In this document: piece by piece, positions 47,679 to 59,136 of the stretch
How positions within the stretch are numbered: position 1 is the stretch's first letter
Layout: every line of letters starts with the position of its first letter
Assembly (NCBI GenBank): GCA_037349315.1
Contig: JBAIAC010000023.1
Location: 36,060,501-36,124,500, forward strand
Origin: Chelydra serpentina
Taxonomy: Eukaryota > Chordata > Testudines > Chelydridae
Direction of reading: 5' to 3'
DNA: 64,000 bases
Made by a program: the position numbers and the translations under genes
The notes under the pieces: model-generated
Database searches by the model: none
The model's input: only the letters and a program-made list of their open reading frames with translations
Told to the model about the DNA's origin: nothing

Positions 47679-50506
47679 GTGGGATCTAATGACAAAGAGA
47701 TAGGAGGGTCAGGGCAAAACTGGGAGGCAAGATCAAATCAGTATCTTAGATGCCTGTATACAAATGCGAGAAGTATGGGTAATAAGCAGGAAGAACTGGA
47801 AGTGCTAATAAATAAATTCAACTATGACATTGTTGGCATCACCGAAACTTGGTGGGATGATACACATGATTGGAATGTTGGTATGGATGGGTACAGCTTC
47901 CTCAGGAAGGACAGACAGGGGGAAAAGGGAGGAGGTGTTGCCTTATATATTAAATGTACACACTTGGACTGAGGTGGAGATGGACATAGGGGACGGAAGT
48001 GTTGAGAGTCTCTGGGTTAGGCTAAAAGGGGTAAAAAACAAGGGTGATGTCATGCTAGGAGTCTACTACAGGCCACCTAACCAGGTGGAAGAGGTGGATG
48101 AGGCTTTTTTTAAACAACTAACAAAATCATCCAAAGCCCAAGATTTGGTGGTGATGGGGGACTTCAGCTATCCAGATATATGTTGGGAAAATAACGCAGC
48201 GGGGCACAGATTATCCAATAAGTTCTTGGACTGCATTGCAGACAACTTTTTATTTCAGAAGGTTGAGAAAGCTACTAGGGGGGAAGCTGTTCTAGATTTG
48301 ATTTTAACAAATAGGGAGGAATTCGTTGAGAACTTGAAAGTAGAAGGCAGCTTGGGTGAAAGTGATCATGAAATCAGAGTTCACAATTCTAAGGAAGGGT
48401 AGAAGGGAGTACAGCAAAATAGAGACAATGGATTTCAGGAAAGCGGATTTTGGTAAGCTCAGAGAGCTGATAGGTAAGGTCCCATGGGAATCAAGACTGA
48501 GGGGAAAAACAACTGAGGAGAGCTGGCAGTATTTCAAAGGGACACTATTAAGGGCCCAAAAGCAAACTATTCCGCTGGGTAGGAAAGATAGAAAATGTGG
48601 CAAAAGACCACCTTGGCTTAACCACGAGATCTTGCAAGATCTAAAAAATAAAAAGGAGTCATATAAAAAATGGAAACTAGGACAAATTACAAAGGATGAA
48701 TATAGGCAAACAACACGGGAATGCAGGGGCAAGATTAGAAAGGCAAAGGCACAAAATGAGCTCAAACTAGCTACAGGAATAAAGGGAAACAAGAAAACTT
48801 TTTATCAATACATTAGAAGCAAGAGGAAGACCAAGGACAGGGTAGGCCCACTACTCAGTGAGGAGGGAGAAACAGTAACAGGAAACTTGGAAATGGCAGA
48901 GATGCTTAATGACTTCTTTGTTTTGGTCTTCACCGAGAAGTCTGAAGGAATGCCTAACACAGTGAATGCTAATGGGAAGGGGGAAGGTTTAGAAGATATA
49001 ATAAAAAAAGAACAAGTTAAAAATCACTTAGATAAGTTAGATGCCTGCAAGTCACCATGACCTGATGAAATGCATCCTAGAACACTCAAGGAGCTAATAG
49101 AGGAGGTATCTGAGCCTCTAGCTATTATCTTTGGTAAATCATGGAAGACAGGAGAGATTCCAGAAGACTGGAAAAGGGCAAATATAGTGCCCATCTATAA
49201 AAAGGGAAATAAAAACAACCCAGGAAACTACAGACCAATTAGTTTAACTTCTGTGCCAGGGAAAATAATGGAGCAAGTAATTAAGGAAATCATCTGCAAA
49301 CACTTGGAAGGTGGTAAGGTGATAGGGAATAACCAGCATGGATTTGTAAAGAACAAATCATGTCAAACTAATCTGATAGCTTTCTTTGATAGGATAACGA
49401 GTCTTGTGGCTAAGGGAGAAGCGGTGGATGTGGTATACCTAGACTTTAGTAAGGCATTTGATACGGTCTCGCACGATATTCTTATCAATAAACTAGGGAA
49501 ATACAACTTAGATGGGGCTACTATAAGGTGGGTGCACAACTGGCTGGATAACCGTACTCAGAGAGTAGTTATAAATGGTTCCCAATCCTGCTGGAAAGGT
49601 ATAACGAGTGGGGTTCCGCAAGGGTCTGTTTTGGGACCGGCTCTGTTCAATATCTTCATCAACGACTTGGATATTGGCATAGAAAGTACGCTTATTAAGT
49701 TTGCAGATGATACCAAACTGGGAGGGATTGCAACTGCTTTGGAGGATAGGGTCATAATTCAAAATGATCTGGACAAATTGGAGAAATGGTCAGAGGTAAA
49801 CAGGATGAAGTTTAATAAGGACAAATGCAAAGTGCTCCACTTAGGTAGGAACAATCAGTTTCACACAGACAGAATGGGAGGAGACTGTCTAGGAAGGAGT
49901 ACAGCCGTAAGGGATCTAGGGATTATAGTGGACCACAAGCTAAATATGAGTCAACAGTGTGATGCTGTTGCAAAAAAAAAAGCAAACTTGATTCTGGGCT
50001 GCATTAACAGGTGTGGTGTGAGCAAGACACGAGAAGTCATTCTTCCGCTCTACTCTGCGCTGGTTAGGCCTCAACTGGAGTATTGTGTCCAGTTCTGGGC
50101 ACTGCATTTCAAGAAAGATGTGGAGAAATTGGAGAGGGTCCAGAGAAGAGCAACAAGAATGATTAAGGGTCTAGAGAACATGACCTATGAAGGAAGGCTG
50201 AAGGAATTGGGTTTATTTAGTTTGGAAAAGAGAAGACTGAGAGGGGACATGATAGCGGTCTTCAGGTATCTAAAAGGGTGTCATAAGGAGGAGGGAGAAA
50301 ACTTGTTCATCTTAGCATCTGAGGATAGAACAAGAAGCAATGGGCTCAAACTGCAGCAAGGGAGGTTTAGGTTGGACATTAGGAAAAAGTTCCTAACTGT
50401 CAGGGTGGTTAAACACTGGAATAAACTGCCCAGGGAGGTTGTGGAATCTCCATCTCTGGAGATATTTAAGAGTAGGTTAGATAAATGTCTATCAGGGATG
50501 GTCTAG
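47679..50506 (+). pseudogene. CR1 ORF2: endonuclease and reverse transcriptase
   Basis: The APE-type endonuclease comes first: LYTNARSMGNKQEELE, GITETWW (catalytic Glu), [26 protein letters not shown]. It is broken by frameshifts near 47960 and 48375. A long linker leads to the reverse transcriptase, with one TGA at 49058-49060 before PDEMHPRTLKEL. The remaining open frame is 478 codons. In it, LDFSKAFD (about residues 124-131) is RT motif A, GVPQGSVLGP (181-190) is motif B, and FADD (211-214) is motif C. The C-terminus has LEYCVQFW and RVQRRATRMIKG. In life the product nicks target DNA and copies the CR1 RNA in place. This copy is inactive as it stands. Confidence 0.93.
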
Positions 50507-50586
50507 ACAGTATTTGGTCCTGCCACGAGGGCAGGGGGCTGGACTCAATGACCTCTCGAGGTCCCTTCCAGCCCTAGAATCTATGA

Positions 50587-51423
50587 ATAAAAAACTAACA
50601 ATGGGAGGATAACATTCATTTTAGCTAGTAAGTAGTAATCCATGCAGAGAATATCTCCTGAAGATCTATTGGAGCAAGAACCTGGAGGAAAAGTCCAAGC
50701 CCTCCAGGGCTGGCACACAAACTTGATACCCAATTCATTCAGTTCACCGCCTTTTCTGTTTGGTGATGTTCAGGTTCTTTAGGAGGACCCCATTAAGCTT
50801 TTTTAATGATCAGCAAAAAGTTCAGCACTGCCCTTTAACCCCCACCCCCCACTTTCTGATGAGCTCTTTGTGGCACACAAAGTGCATGAGAAGACTTTTA
50901 ACTTCAAAGATCGAAACATTTGAGGGACAGTAGAAAAGCAAGATTTAATTTTTTTAAAGGAGGACAAGAAAACACTTTGATCCACTACTCTGTCTATGGG
51001 AGCAGTCTCGACAACTGCACCTGTAAGCTATAATTAGTGTCTTGATGCCTGGCTGTGTTTCAAACTCAACCTGCACTTTCACCAATAGGGAAATTATTAC
51101 GTTTCTATGGACTTTCTGGGATACAAGCAAACAATGTTATATGCTGGTAGGTAAAATGCTTCCCTCTCACATAGCTGCCAAGCAGATCCCCTAAATAGTA
51201 CACTACTTGCTGTACTTAGATCCTGGCCACGGGACCATTTGACATAAGAAGTCTGAGAATGACATTATAATGTGGACTGCTGTTATGGAGGAGGTCACAC
51301 GGGCGCCTTCTGGCCTTATAATTTGTGAATTTATAATGTATGCATATCAATTCATCTGTGTGATACCATTCCATCCACCCATAAATAAATCACTCACAAG
51401 GTAGTACTGTATTTCTGATCGAC
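50587..51423. other. unique sequence, nothing recognised
   Basis: No gene or repeat that I can support. Confidence 0.45.
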
Positions 51424-52540
51424 TGCTCTATGCCAGGTTGATGCATTGCCACGGGCAGCTGTCCCTCATTGTAGCCTATGCTCCCACCAAGGAAGTTACA
51501 GACACTAATAAAGAAATTCTATCAGCAGCTACCAGCTGTGACACAGCCAGTTCTGCCACACAATGAACGTATTATACTTGGAGATATGAATGTTGCACCA
51601 AGTTGTCATAGTCATAATATAGTAAAGTCACATTGGGTTTACAGATGTGCAGAAGCCCCCAACAAATATAGTGACCATCATCTACTTGTTGCTAAGATAG
51701 CAATGACCCTCCTATTTCAACACAAGAACATGCCTGTTATGCAACACAAGGCGCAATGCATCTATGAAAATTCAGCACTTGCTAACAAATACTCTGTCAC
51801 AGTGAATAACAAATTCGACACACTTGGCTCTCCCCTGGATGAATCAGCTTGGGCAGCCATCAGCACAGTTACTTGAGAAATTGTATATGCCATCCAAAAA
51901 TTTGAATGCTACCAGTGATGCCCTTGGCTATCTGATGAGATATTTCAGATTTTGCAAAACAAATTTAAGGCCAGACAGCACCATAATGATGCTGAATGTA
52001 AATGTTTACAAGGCATTTTTCAGGTGATAGCAAAAATAGATTATTTTGAAAACTTGGCAGAAGAGAGAATAAAGGTCTAATAAATTACAGCCTACACTCA
52101 AAGCTATTAAATCACTTCAGTTCAAAACTGGACTTTGCTCCAGGTTTATGCAGACAAATAAGGCTGATGGTAAAACCCAAGAAGTCCTGCAAAGATGGAA
52201 GGAAGATTATGAGGTTGCAATTAACCATCCTGAAGTAACCCATGGTCTGATATGCATGTGTTAGTAGTAGATGCAATCCCTGATCCCAAAACCTATGCAG
52301 TGGTATCTACACTGGAAGAAGACCACTCTGCTATAAAGAAGCAGCAACAAGGCTGGACCAAATGGCATAACACCCAAACTGCTCAGGTATACCACAGAGT
52401 CCACAAGTGTAACATGACGCCAAATTTTTCTCCAGGCTTGAACTACTGGGAAGGTATCAGCAGAGTGGAAGGAAAGATCATCATCCCACTTTGTAAGTGG
52501 AAAGGCCCACACATTAATTGCAGCAGCCAATAACTCAAAG
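51424..52540 (+). mobile_element. degraded RTE-like LINE fragment
   Basis: Several plus-strand pieces in changing frames belong to an APE-type LINE distinct from CR1. LLYARLMHCHGQLSLIVAYA leads into PTKEV; then FYQQLPAV, ILGDMNV (endonuclease GDxN motif) and KYSDHHLLVAKI (SDH motif); then AIPDPKTYAVVSTLEE and an RT-start-like GKIIIPL. The wording resembles RTE-clade elements (the craniofacial-development-protein-2-like genes), but it is recalled resemblance. A segment between GDMN and SDHH is missing. Confidence 0.6.
51478..51876 (+). pseudogene. RTE-like endonuclease remnant
   Basis: A 132-codon open stretch with IILGDMNV near residue 33 and YSDHHLLVAKI near residue 64. The Asp-Asn and Asp-His pairs are the metal-binding and catalytic residues of APE endonucleases. 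The spacing is too short for an intact domain, so it has an internal deletion. The methionine at 51478 is incidental because homology continues upstream in another frame. Confidence 0.6.
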
Positions 52541-52589
52541 GTATACCAAGCTGAACTTATGCTCAATTTTATAATGCATAATTTTATGC

Positions 52590-53968
52590 TGCTCTAAAAT
52601 AGAATTTCAAAATATAAACCAGATGACTGGCGGGTAGTTAATATAATGCCAATTTTTTAAAAGGCTCCAGAGGTGATTTCTGCAATTACAGGTCTAACTT
52701 CAGTACCAGGCAAACTGGTTGAAAATATAGCAAAGCACAGAATTATCAGACAAATAGATGAACACAATATGTTGGGGGAAGAGTCAACATAGTTTTTGTA
52801 AAGGGAAATCATGCCTCACCCCATTATTAGATGTCTTTGAACATGTCAAGAAACATATGGACTAGGGTGATCAGTGCATATAGTGTACTTGGACTTTCAG
52901 AAAGCCTTTGACAAGCTCTCTCACTGAAGGCTCTTCTGCAAAGTAGAACATCATGGGATAAGAGGGAAGGTACTCTCACAGATCAGTAACTCATTAAAAA
53001 GATAGGAAACAAAGGGGAGGAATCAACGGTCAGTTTTCATAGTGAAGAGAGGTAAATAACTGGTCCCCCAGAGGTCTGTACTGGGACCTGTGCTATTCAA
53101 TATATTCATAAGTGATTTGAAAAAAGGGGCAAACAGTGAAGCGGCAAAGTTTGCCGACTATGCAATACTACTCAAGATAGCCAAGTTCAAAGTTGACTGT
53201 GAAGAGTTATAAAGGCATCTCACAAAACTGGGTGATTGGGCTACAAAATGGCAAATGAAATGTAGTGTTGATAAATGTAAAGTAATGCACATGGGAGAAC
53301 GTGAATAAGGAAGTGTTATTTACCCCTTCATATAGTACAAACCAGGAGTCACTAATGAAATTAATAGGCTACAGGTTTAAAACTAAGTTAAGTAAGTGCT
53401 TCTTCACACAACACAGTCAACCTGTGGAACTTGTTGCCAGTGAATGTTGTGAAGGCCAAAGATATAACTGGGTTCAAAAAAATAATTAAATAAGTTCTTG
53501 GCTTTTAGCCAAGATGATCAGGAACACAATCCTATGCTCTAGGAATCATAGGCGCCGACTCCATGGGTGCTCCGGGGCTGGAGCACCCACGGGGAAAAAT
53601 TGGTGGGTGCTCCGCACCCACAGGCAGCTCCCCGCCCGCCCCGGGGCCCGTGCCTAGCTTACTGCAGCACCGGGTGATGTTGCGGGGCCCCGCCCCCGAC
53701 GCCGGGGCACCGCAACGTCGCCTGGCGTCGGGGGTGGGGCCCGGCATCAGCACCCAGCGATGCTGACTGAAGTCAGCGTCGCTGCTAGGAGTCCCTAAAT
53801 CTCTGACTCCTAGAAGCAGGACTAGATGTCAGGAGATGATCACTCGATAATTACCCTGTTCTGTTCATTCCCTCTGAAGCATCTGGCACTGGCCACTGTC
53901 AGAAGACAGGATACTGGGCAAGATGGACCATGGGTTTGACCCAGAATGGCCATTCGTATGTTCTTAAA
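52590..53968 (+). mobile_element. old CR1-type LINE, invaded by a hAT
   Basis: Highly broken reverse transcriptase: DWRVVNIMPIF, GLTSVPGKLVE, a LDFQKAFDK-like motif A around 52890, then PQRSVLGPVLFNIFI-like and ADYAI-like stretches, and FFTQHSQPVELVASE near the C-terminus. The 3' UTR follows from about 53500 and ends with ggatactgggcaagatggac and cattcgtatgttctta. A hAT element (53547-53784) splits this UTR. Stops and frameshifts are numerous, so it is much older than the CR1 at 47 kb. Confidence 0.85.
53547..53784. mobile_element. hAT element nested in the old CR1
   Basis: Flanked by ctaggaat (53539-53546) and ctaggagt (53785-53792), an 8-bp duplication with one mismatch. The left end cataggcgccgactccatgg and the right end agtcagcgtcgctg are inverted with four mismatches in 14. 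It shares its first 50 bp with the copy at 24236. The interior is strongly GC-rich, with gccccgcccccgacgcc and inverted relatives. Confidence 0.82.
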
Positions 53969-54397
53969 TTGAAAATTTGTTAAAAATAGCAATTTTTTTA
54001 TTTTTTTACTTTTTATAGTTTCACTCCTTTTTTCCCCTCAGTATTTTCATGTTCTGGTGTATCATGTCAGAATATATTAGTGTCCCAACAACTATGTTAT
54101 TACACAAAGCAGCTCACAGCAGAAATATGAACATCTATTTCTCAAATATCTTTTTGAATGCTTTTTTGCCGCAAGTGCGCATTTGAGATGTTATTTTTAA
54201 ACTTTAAAAATATAGTCAGTAACCTTTTCCCTGCAAAAATACAAATGCTTGTGCTTTGTACATTTGGGGGAGAGTATGGTTGGAGCAGAATGGTGGAAAA
54301 CAAGAGCCATGTGTTCTAATCTCAGATATGCCAACAACTCTAACCGTGGGCTAGTAGCTAAATCTTCTGTAATTCCATTAACCATCTGCAGTAATAG
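53969..54397. other. AT-rich unique sequence
   Basis: Nothing recognised. Confidence 0.45.
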
Positions 54398-54401
54398 CCA
54401 C

Positions 54402-55018
54402 TGTGACAAAGTTCCTCCTCTACCTCGGTGGGTCCTGCGCTTATTGACGGATTCTGCTTGCCTCAGAGATCTTCCCCTCTGGTAAAATCCACAGTCCAGG
54501 TTAACTCCTCTTGTGTCTGATCAGGAGTTGGGAGTTTTGGGGGGAACCCGGGCCCGCCCTCTACTCCGGGTTCCAGCCCAGGGCCCAGTGGACTGCAGCT
54601 GTTTAGAGTGCCTCCTGAAACAACTGCACGACAGCTACAACTCCCTGAGCTACTTCCCCATGGATTCCTCCCAACACCTTCTTTATCCTCACTACAGGAT
54701 CTTCCAGCAGTACACCCTCTCACTCTCAGCTCCTAGTGCCTCTTGCTCCCAGCTCCTCACACACAACCTCCTTCCACAGCTCCTAACATGCGCCCCTCAC
54801 TGACTCACTGGGAGGCTTTTAACTAGTTTCAGCCAGCCCCTGATTGGCTGCAGGTGTCTCAATTAACCTCCCTGCCTTCTGGAAAGTTCTTAATTGGCCC
54901 CAGGTGTCTTGATTAACCTGGAGCAACTGTAATAAGGTATCAGGGATTTGTTTAGCATGGGGCTAACATACTGGTTCCTTACCACTTTCCTATAGCCCTC
55001 TGGCCTTGCCCCGTCACA
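54402..55018 (-). mobile_element. solo LTR, 617 bp
   Basis: Begins TGTGACAAAG and ends CCCCGTCACA, with TG...CA termini. CCAC flanks both sides (54398-54401 and 55019-55022), a 4-bp target duplication. On the minus strand a CCAAT motif (gcagccaatcagg) is followed about 25 bases later by a TATA-like gttaaaagcc, so transcription would run leftwards. No internal region is attached, which suggests LTR-LTR recombination. I cannot say whether the parent was an endogenous retrovirus or a Gypsy-type element. Confidence 0.75.
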
Positions 55019-55022
55019 CCAC

Positions 55023-56250
55023 CTTACCAGTTTTTGTGAGGATTGTAATGTTAGTAAAGCAGTCTTACACAGTGTTTTATTCCTTAGTAAAAAAAGCACT
55101 TGCACTGAAAAATATAATATGAACATCATGAAAATGTACAGTCTCTCACGATATAGTAGTTAACTGAAGTCTTTATAGAATATCTTCTCTACAATCTGCT
55201 GAGATAAGATATGTTACAAAAGCTGTACCTTTTCTCTTTAGATCAAAAGCAATTAACTTATGATCTTGCCCCTACTCTGACCACAGGGAAGAAAAAGTCC
55301 TCTAGATCACATCATATTCTGTGTCTTGTGCCTAGCAGGGTCCGTCTAGTACTAATTACCAGAGCTGTTAATTCAGCTGTTGGGTTTTTGACAGGTGAAA
55401 GATAGCAGCTATAAATGTCCATTTCCTCTACCGATGGAGTGAAGAGTAGGATTATAAAAAGAGTAGGATTATTAAAAAGATAAAAAGCTATTTCAAAAGC
55501 ATTTCCTGCTGTTCCCACTGCGAGATCACAAGATTTTGTGTACATTCAAATACTGAAGGAGAGATCAATTCCTATTTACTCAATATCCCTGCAGAGGAAA
55601 GCAACCAGCAGATTGGAAGCCTTCCTGAAGCGGTGACAGGCTTTTTATTGAGTTATTACCTAAAAACACTGCACAGTAGTTTAAAAGGACTATGTGGTAA
55701 CTACACAACAATTCCCTGGAAAACAAGAGTAACTGCATGGTTATCTTGTGGCAATGGTATTACTTCATCTTGTGATAATGTGATAAATAACTAAGCCATA
55801 ATTCCAGAAAGTGAAATTAATCACCGGCTAACCTGTTGCTAGACATTAAATTCCGGGCTTGACTAGAATACTTTGGGCTTTGGGGGATGCTTAGTAGAAA
55901 AGTGAAATAAGTGAAATAGTCATGTGGGTATCCAATATTCTGCAATATTTCACCCTAAAAATCATTGACGAGAGCAAGATTTTTTTTTTGCTATTGTCTC
56001 CTTCACTGTGTTCTAAGCCCCTTTCCTTTAAAATAGGTGCAAAATCTACTATCAACATCTTATTCTACCATTACTGGGTGTGTAAGTAAAAGGCTACTTA
56101 AACAATGAAATGTGCTATTTAGTGTACCTGTGTCCTTTCCTGGGTACAATTAGTACTGCTTGGCTGTGTGCCATAGGCCTTATGCTGCTGAAAGGTAAAG
56201 AAGATTCTCCTTTAGTCCAAATGATAGGTGCGTATACCTTCAGAGGAGAA
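55023..56250. other. unique sequence, nothing recognised
   Basis: AT-rich, no gene seen. Confidence 0.45.
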
Positions 56251-56253
56251 TAA

Positions 56254-56543
56254 GGGCTTGTCTTCACTACCCGCCGGATCGGCGGGTAGCAATCGATCTA
56301 TCGGGGATCGATTTTTCGCGTCTCGTTAAGACGCGATTAATCGATCCCCAATCGCGCTCCCCGTCGGCTCCGGAAATCCACATCATCGAGCGGTGCAAGC
56401 GGAGTCGACGGGGGAGCTGCAGCGATCGACTCGCCGCTGTCCTCATGGTCAGGTAAGTCGATTACGATACGCCGACTTCAGCTACGTTATTCACGTAGCT
56501 GAAGCTGCGTATCGTAGATCGACCCCCTCCCCTAGTGTAGCCC
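56254..56543. mobile_element. CpG-rich Harbinger MITE (copy 2)
   Basis: Inverted relative to the copy at 46249. It starts gggcttgtcttcactacc and ends near ctagtgtagccc, with taa before it. It keeps the same internal hairpin (gacttcagctacgt and acgtagctgaag around tattc) and the gcgtc/gacgc foldback. The right target site is not clean. CpG density is high, including cgatcgac and gtcgacgg motifs. Confidence 0.8.
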
Positions 56544-56613
56544 TGGGCTATGAGTTCTATTCCCCTTGTCACCAATACATTGAAAATGGTGACTTTATAC
56601 AAGGACGCCCAGG

Positions 56614-56939
56614 CTGGCCGCCCCTCTCCCTCGGCCGGGGCGCCGGTGGGGAGCGTGGCATGCCTGCGGTCCCGCTCTGGGCACTGGCGGGGAAGGTGGC
56701 GGCATGCCCCGCTCTCCCCTGGCCGGAGGAGTGCCGGCGGGGAGGGCGGCGCGGCATACCCGCGGCCCCAGCGCCGGCAGGGAGGGCAGCATGCCCGCAG
56801 CCCCGCTGCCCCAGCCGGGGAGGGTGGCATGCCTGTGGCCCCACTGCCCCAGCTGGGGCGTCAGCGGGGAAGAGCGCTGCCCCCGCAGCTTGCTGCCCCA
56901 GGCATGCGCTTGCTGTGCTGGTGCCTGGAGCCGCCCCTG
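56614..56939. mobile_element. GC-rich hAT element with perfect 8-bp duplication
   Basis: cgcccagg lies on both sides (56606-56613 and 56940-56947). The right end gtgcctggagccgcccctg is the inverted form of the cagggc...ggcacc termini of this hAT group. The left end ctggccgcccctctccc is more diverged. The interior is made of variants of a roughly 45-bp GC-rich unit with gccggggagggtggcatgcc, so it is partly tandem. The 100- to 187-codon frames on both strands arise from this composition. Confidence 0.8.
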
Positions 56940-57003
56940 CGCCCAGGAGACCATAGGTACCCATAGATTTGCTACATTAATGTACACAAGACACTTAATA
57001 TGT

Positions 57004-57349
57004 TAATTGAATTTATTTCCCCTCCTTAAAAAACTCTTAACACCTTTGTGTCAACTGTCGGTAATGTAATGGGCCATGTTGATTATCACTTCAAAAGTTT
57101 CTGCTGATAACAGTTCCTTTCAATTAATTAGCCTCTTAACATTGATATAGACACTCCCCCCTTTTCATGTTTCTCTGAATGTATAAATATCTGATTACTG
57201 TATTTCCATTCCATGCATCTGATGAAGTGGGTTCTTAACCCACAAAAGCTTATGCTGAAATAAATGTGTTAGTCTCTAAGGTGCCACAGGTATTTTTCTT
57301 GTTTTCTTTTTGCTGACACAGACTAACACGGCTACTACACTGAAACCTG
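57004..57349 (+). mobile_element. longer Penelope-like fragment (copy D)
   Basis: Flanked by ttaatatgt (56995-57003 and 57350-57358), a 9-bp target duplication. It carries a longer upstream region than the other copies: gtcaactgtcggtaatg, gggccatgttgattatcact, ttaattagcctcttaac, cccccttttcatg. The ribozyme-like segment (57219-57257) follows, then gtgttagtctctaaggtgcc and the tail cagactaacacggctac. The hammerhead core has CTGATGA intact, but GAAA is AAAA and the expected UC is TG, so it is probably dead. A different subfamily from copies A-C. Confidence 0.8.
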
Positions 57350-57358
57350 TTAATATGT

Positions 57359-58914
57359 CAAGCATCCACCAAAATAGGGCAGAGAGTGGCTTCTACTTCT
57401 GGACATAATGGCAACCAGAACTGAGAATTTTAGTTCCCAGAATGTCCCACAGGAAGCTCTAGCCCTTTCTCAGAGAAAACTGAAGGATGTTGAGATGAGA
57501 GATGCAGTATATTCCAAGGAAGTTCAATATGTTAAGGCACAACAAAGATGAAAGCTATGCTGGAAAAACCAGTGAGAGTCTGTTCAGTTAACTTATCCTC
57601 TGAGTTCATCCACCTTGATCAGCAAGAAGCTCCAGTCAAACCAACCCAGAACCCCACACCATCTCCTCCCTATCAATGCACACTGCAATGTAATTATTAT
57701 TAGGGCCACTAAAGAGGTTTTTACAGTAGCACAAAGGACTGAAAGAGTTATGTCGCTTTGTCAGTTATCATAGCGGGGCGAATTCATTTAAGACACCTTA
57801 ATGCTGTCTATGTAATGCAGCAAAAATTCACCTAGTTATATAGTAATTACATCTGGGTAAAAACGGCAACTTATCAATATCTGAAAACCTTGGTTCAATT
57901 TTTAAAACAAATTTGCTTTGGCTGCATTTGCAACTGTCTCTTATTATTTGTTATTTATTGTAGAACAACAACTGCAAGCCCCAACTGAGATCAGAACCCT
58001 AACGTGTAAAGCACTGGAGATACAATCAGAGACAGCCCCTACCTTTAAGTGATTACAATTAAAATAGCCACGACAGGCAAAGCATGCAAGAAAGGAAATT
58101 TCATTCTCTCTACTTTCAAGGCACAGAATTAAGGCACAGAACTTGAAATTGAACACAGATCTCATGAGTCCTGGTCTTTCATGTTTACTTTCTACAAAAA
58201 TATTCTAAAAACCAAGTTTACTGGCATAATTGTTTGTGGAGTCAATGGATTTTAAGTGAATCCTGCAGAATAGTCACAGAAATTGAATTCTGAATCTGCA
58301 CCTTAGAATTAAATCATCACCAGATATTTTGCAATGAGATGTAGAATGGAGGGAGGATTCTTTGCCAAGCTGGCCGCGGTAAGGCATAAAAGGAAAATGA
58401 TGACAAAAGGAAATGGAATAAAAACCTAAAATCTAAGAGAAGTAGAATACAAATAACATTATGAATTTTGTGCATGAACTGTCAAACAAATCATGTGCTT
58501 CCTTGCAGTTAAGTGCTTCCTGATGTTCTGTCTGGTCACTGGTGCCCTCAACTCTGTCCCTGGAAAAAATCATTGTCTCTAAACCATCATGATTAGTTTG
58601 GCACTCATCTAAGACAACACCAAATATAAGTCACAACGTAGCAATGTAAGTGCAGACAGATAAAACCATTGCAAAATAGATTTACAATTGTGATATTGAG
58701 GCAGCAGGAGAAAATAAACAGCACAGAGGGTGTGTTGGGCTTTTGCCGATGAAGAATTGGCGTAAATTCTGCAGGCTGTATTCTGAAGTAAAGACCAAAT
58801 GAGGTCCCACTCCTGCAATCAGATAAGTACAGGAAAACTTTACACCTGCTGGCACCCCACTGAAGTTAATGCAATGCCAGCCTCCCATGGAGATGCAATT
58901 ACAGGATTGGTGTT
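57359..58914. other. unique sequence, nothing recognised
   Basis: AT-rich; no gene or bounded repeat. The phrase ctggcaccccactgaagtta (58849) may be a relic of an old repeat. Confidence 0.45.
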
Positions 58915-58917
58915 TAA

Positions 58918-59133
58918 GGGTATGTCTACACAGCAATCAAACACCCATGGCTGGCCCGGGTCATCTGACTTGGGTGTGTGGGCTCAGGCTGTAATATTGC
59001 TGTGGAGACATTGTGTTTGGGCTCTTGCCTGAGCCCAAGTGTCTACACAGCAATTTTTAGCCTCTCAGCCCATGCCCTGTGATCCTGTGTCAGCTGACTC
59101 AGGCCAGCCAGGGGTCTTCTTCCACTTATACCC
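58918..59133. mobile_element. Harbinger-type MITE, 216 bp
   Basis: Ends gggtatgtctacac and cacttataccc are inverted repeats, with taa on both sides (58915-58917 and 59134-59136). Subterminal blocks are also inverted (catggctggcccgggtca and tgactcaggccagcc). The string ctacacagcaat occurs twice inside. No coding capacity. Confidence 0.78.
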
Positions 59134-59136
59134 TAA

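Larger units (their letters stand above)
47160..50586 (+). mobile_element. nearly complete CR1 LINE
   Basis: A 3.4-kb sense CR1 with the end of ORF1, the whole endonuclease, the reverse transcriptase and C-terminal region, and a short 3' UTR ending ccttccagccctagaatcta plus tga. The 3' UTR contains gggctggactcaatgacctc, shared by CR1 elements. The 5' end is truncated within ORF1. No clear target duplication is visible, which is usual for CR1. It is the youngest-looking element in the window: only two frameshifts and one internal stop break ORF2. Confidence 0.95.

Noticed and set aside
48304..48792. 162-codon minus-strand open frame
   Set aside because: Antisense shadow of the CR1 ORF2 linker region.
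56393..56956. 187-codon open frame and four overlapping frames on both strands
   Set aside because: Runs from the CpG-rich MITE into the GC-rich hAT. It is low-complexity Ala/Gly/Pro/Arg sequence from repeat units, not a protein family.
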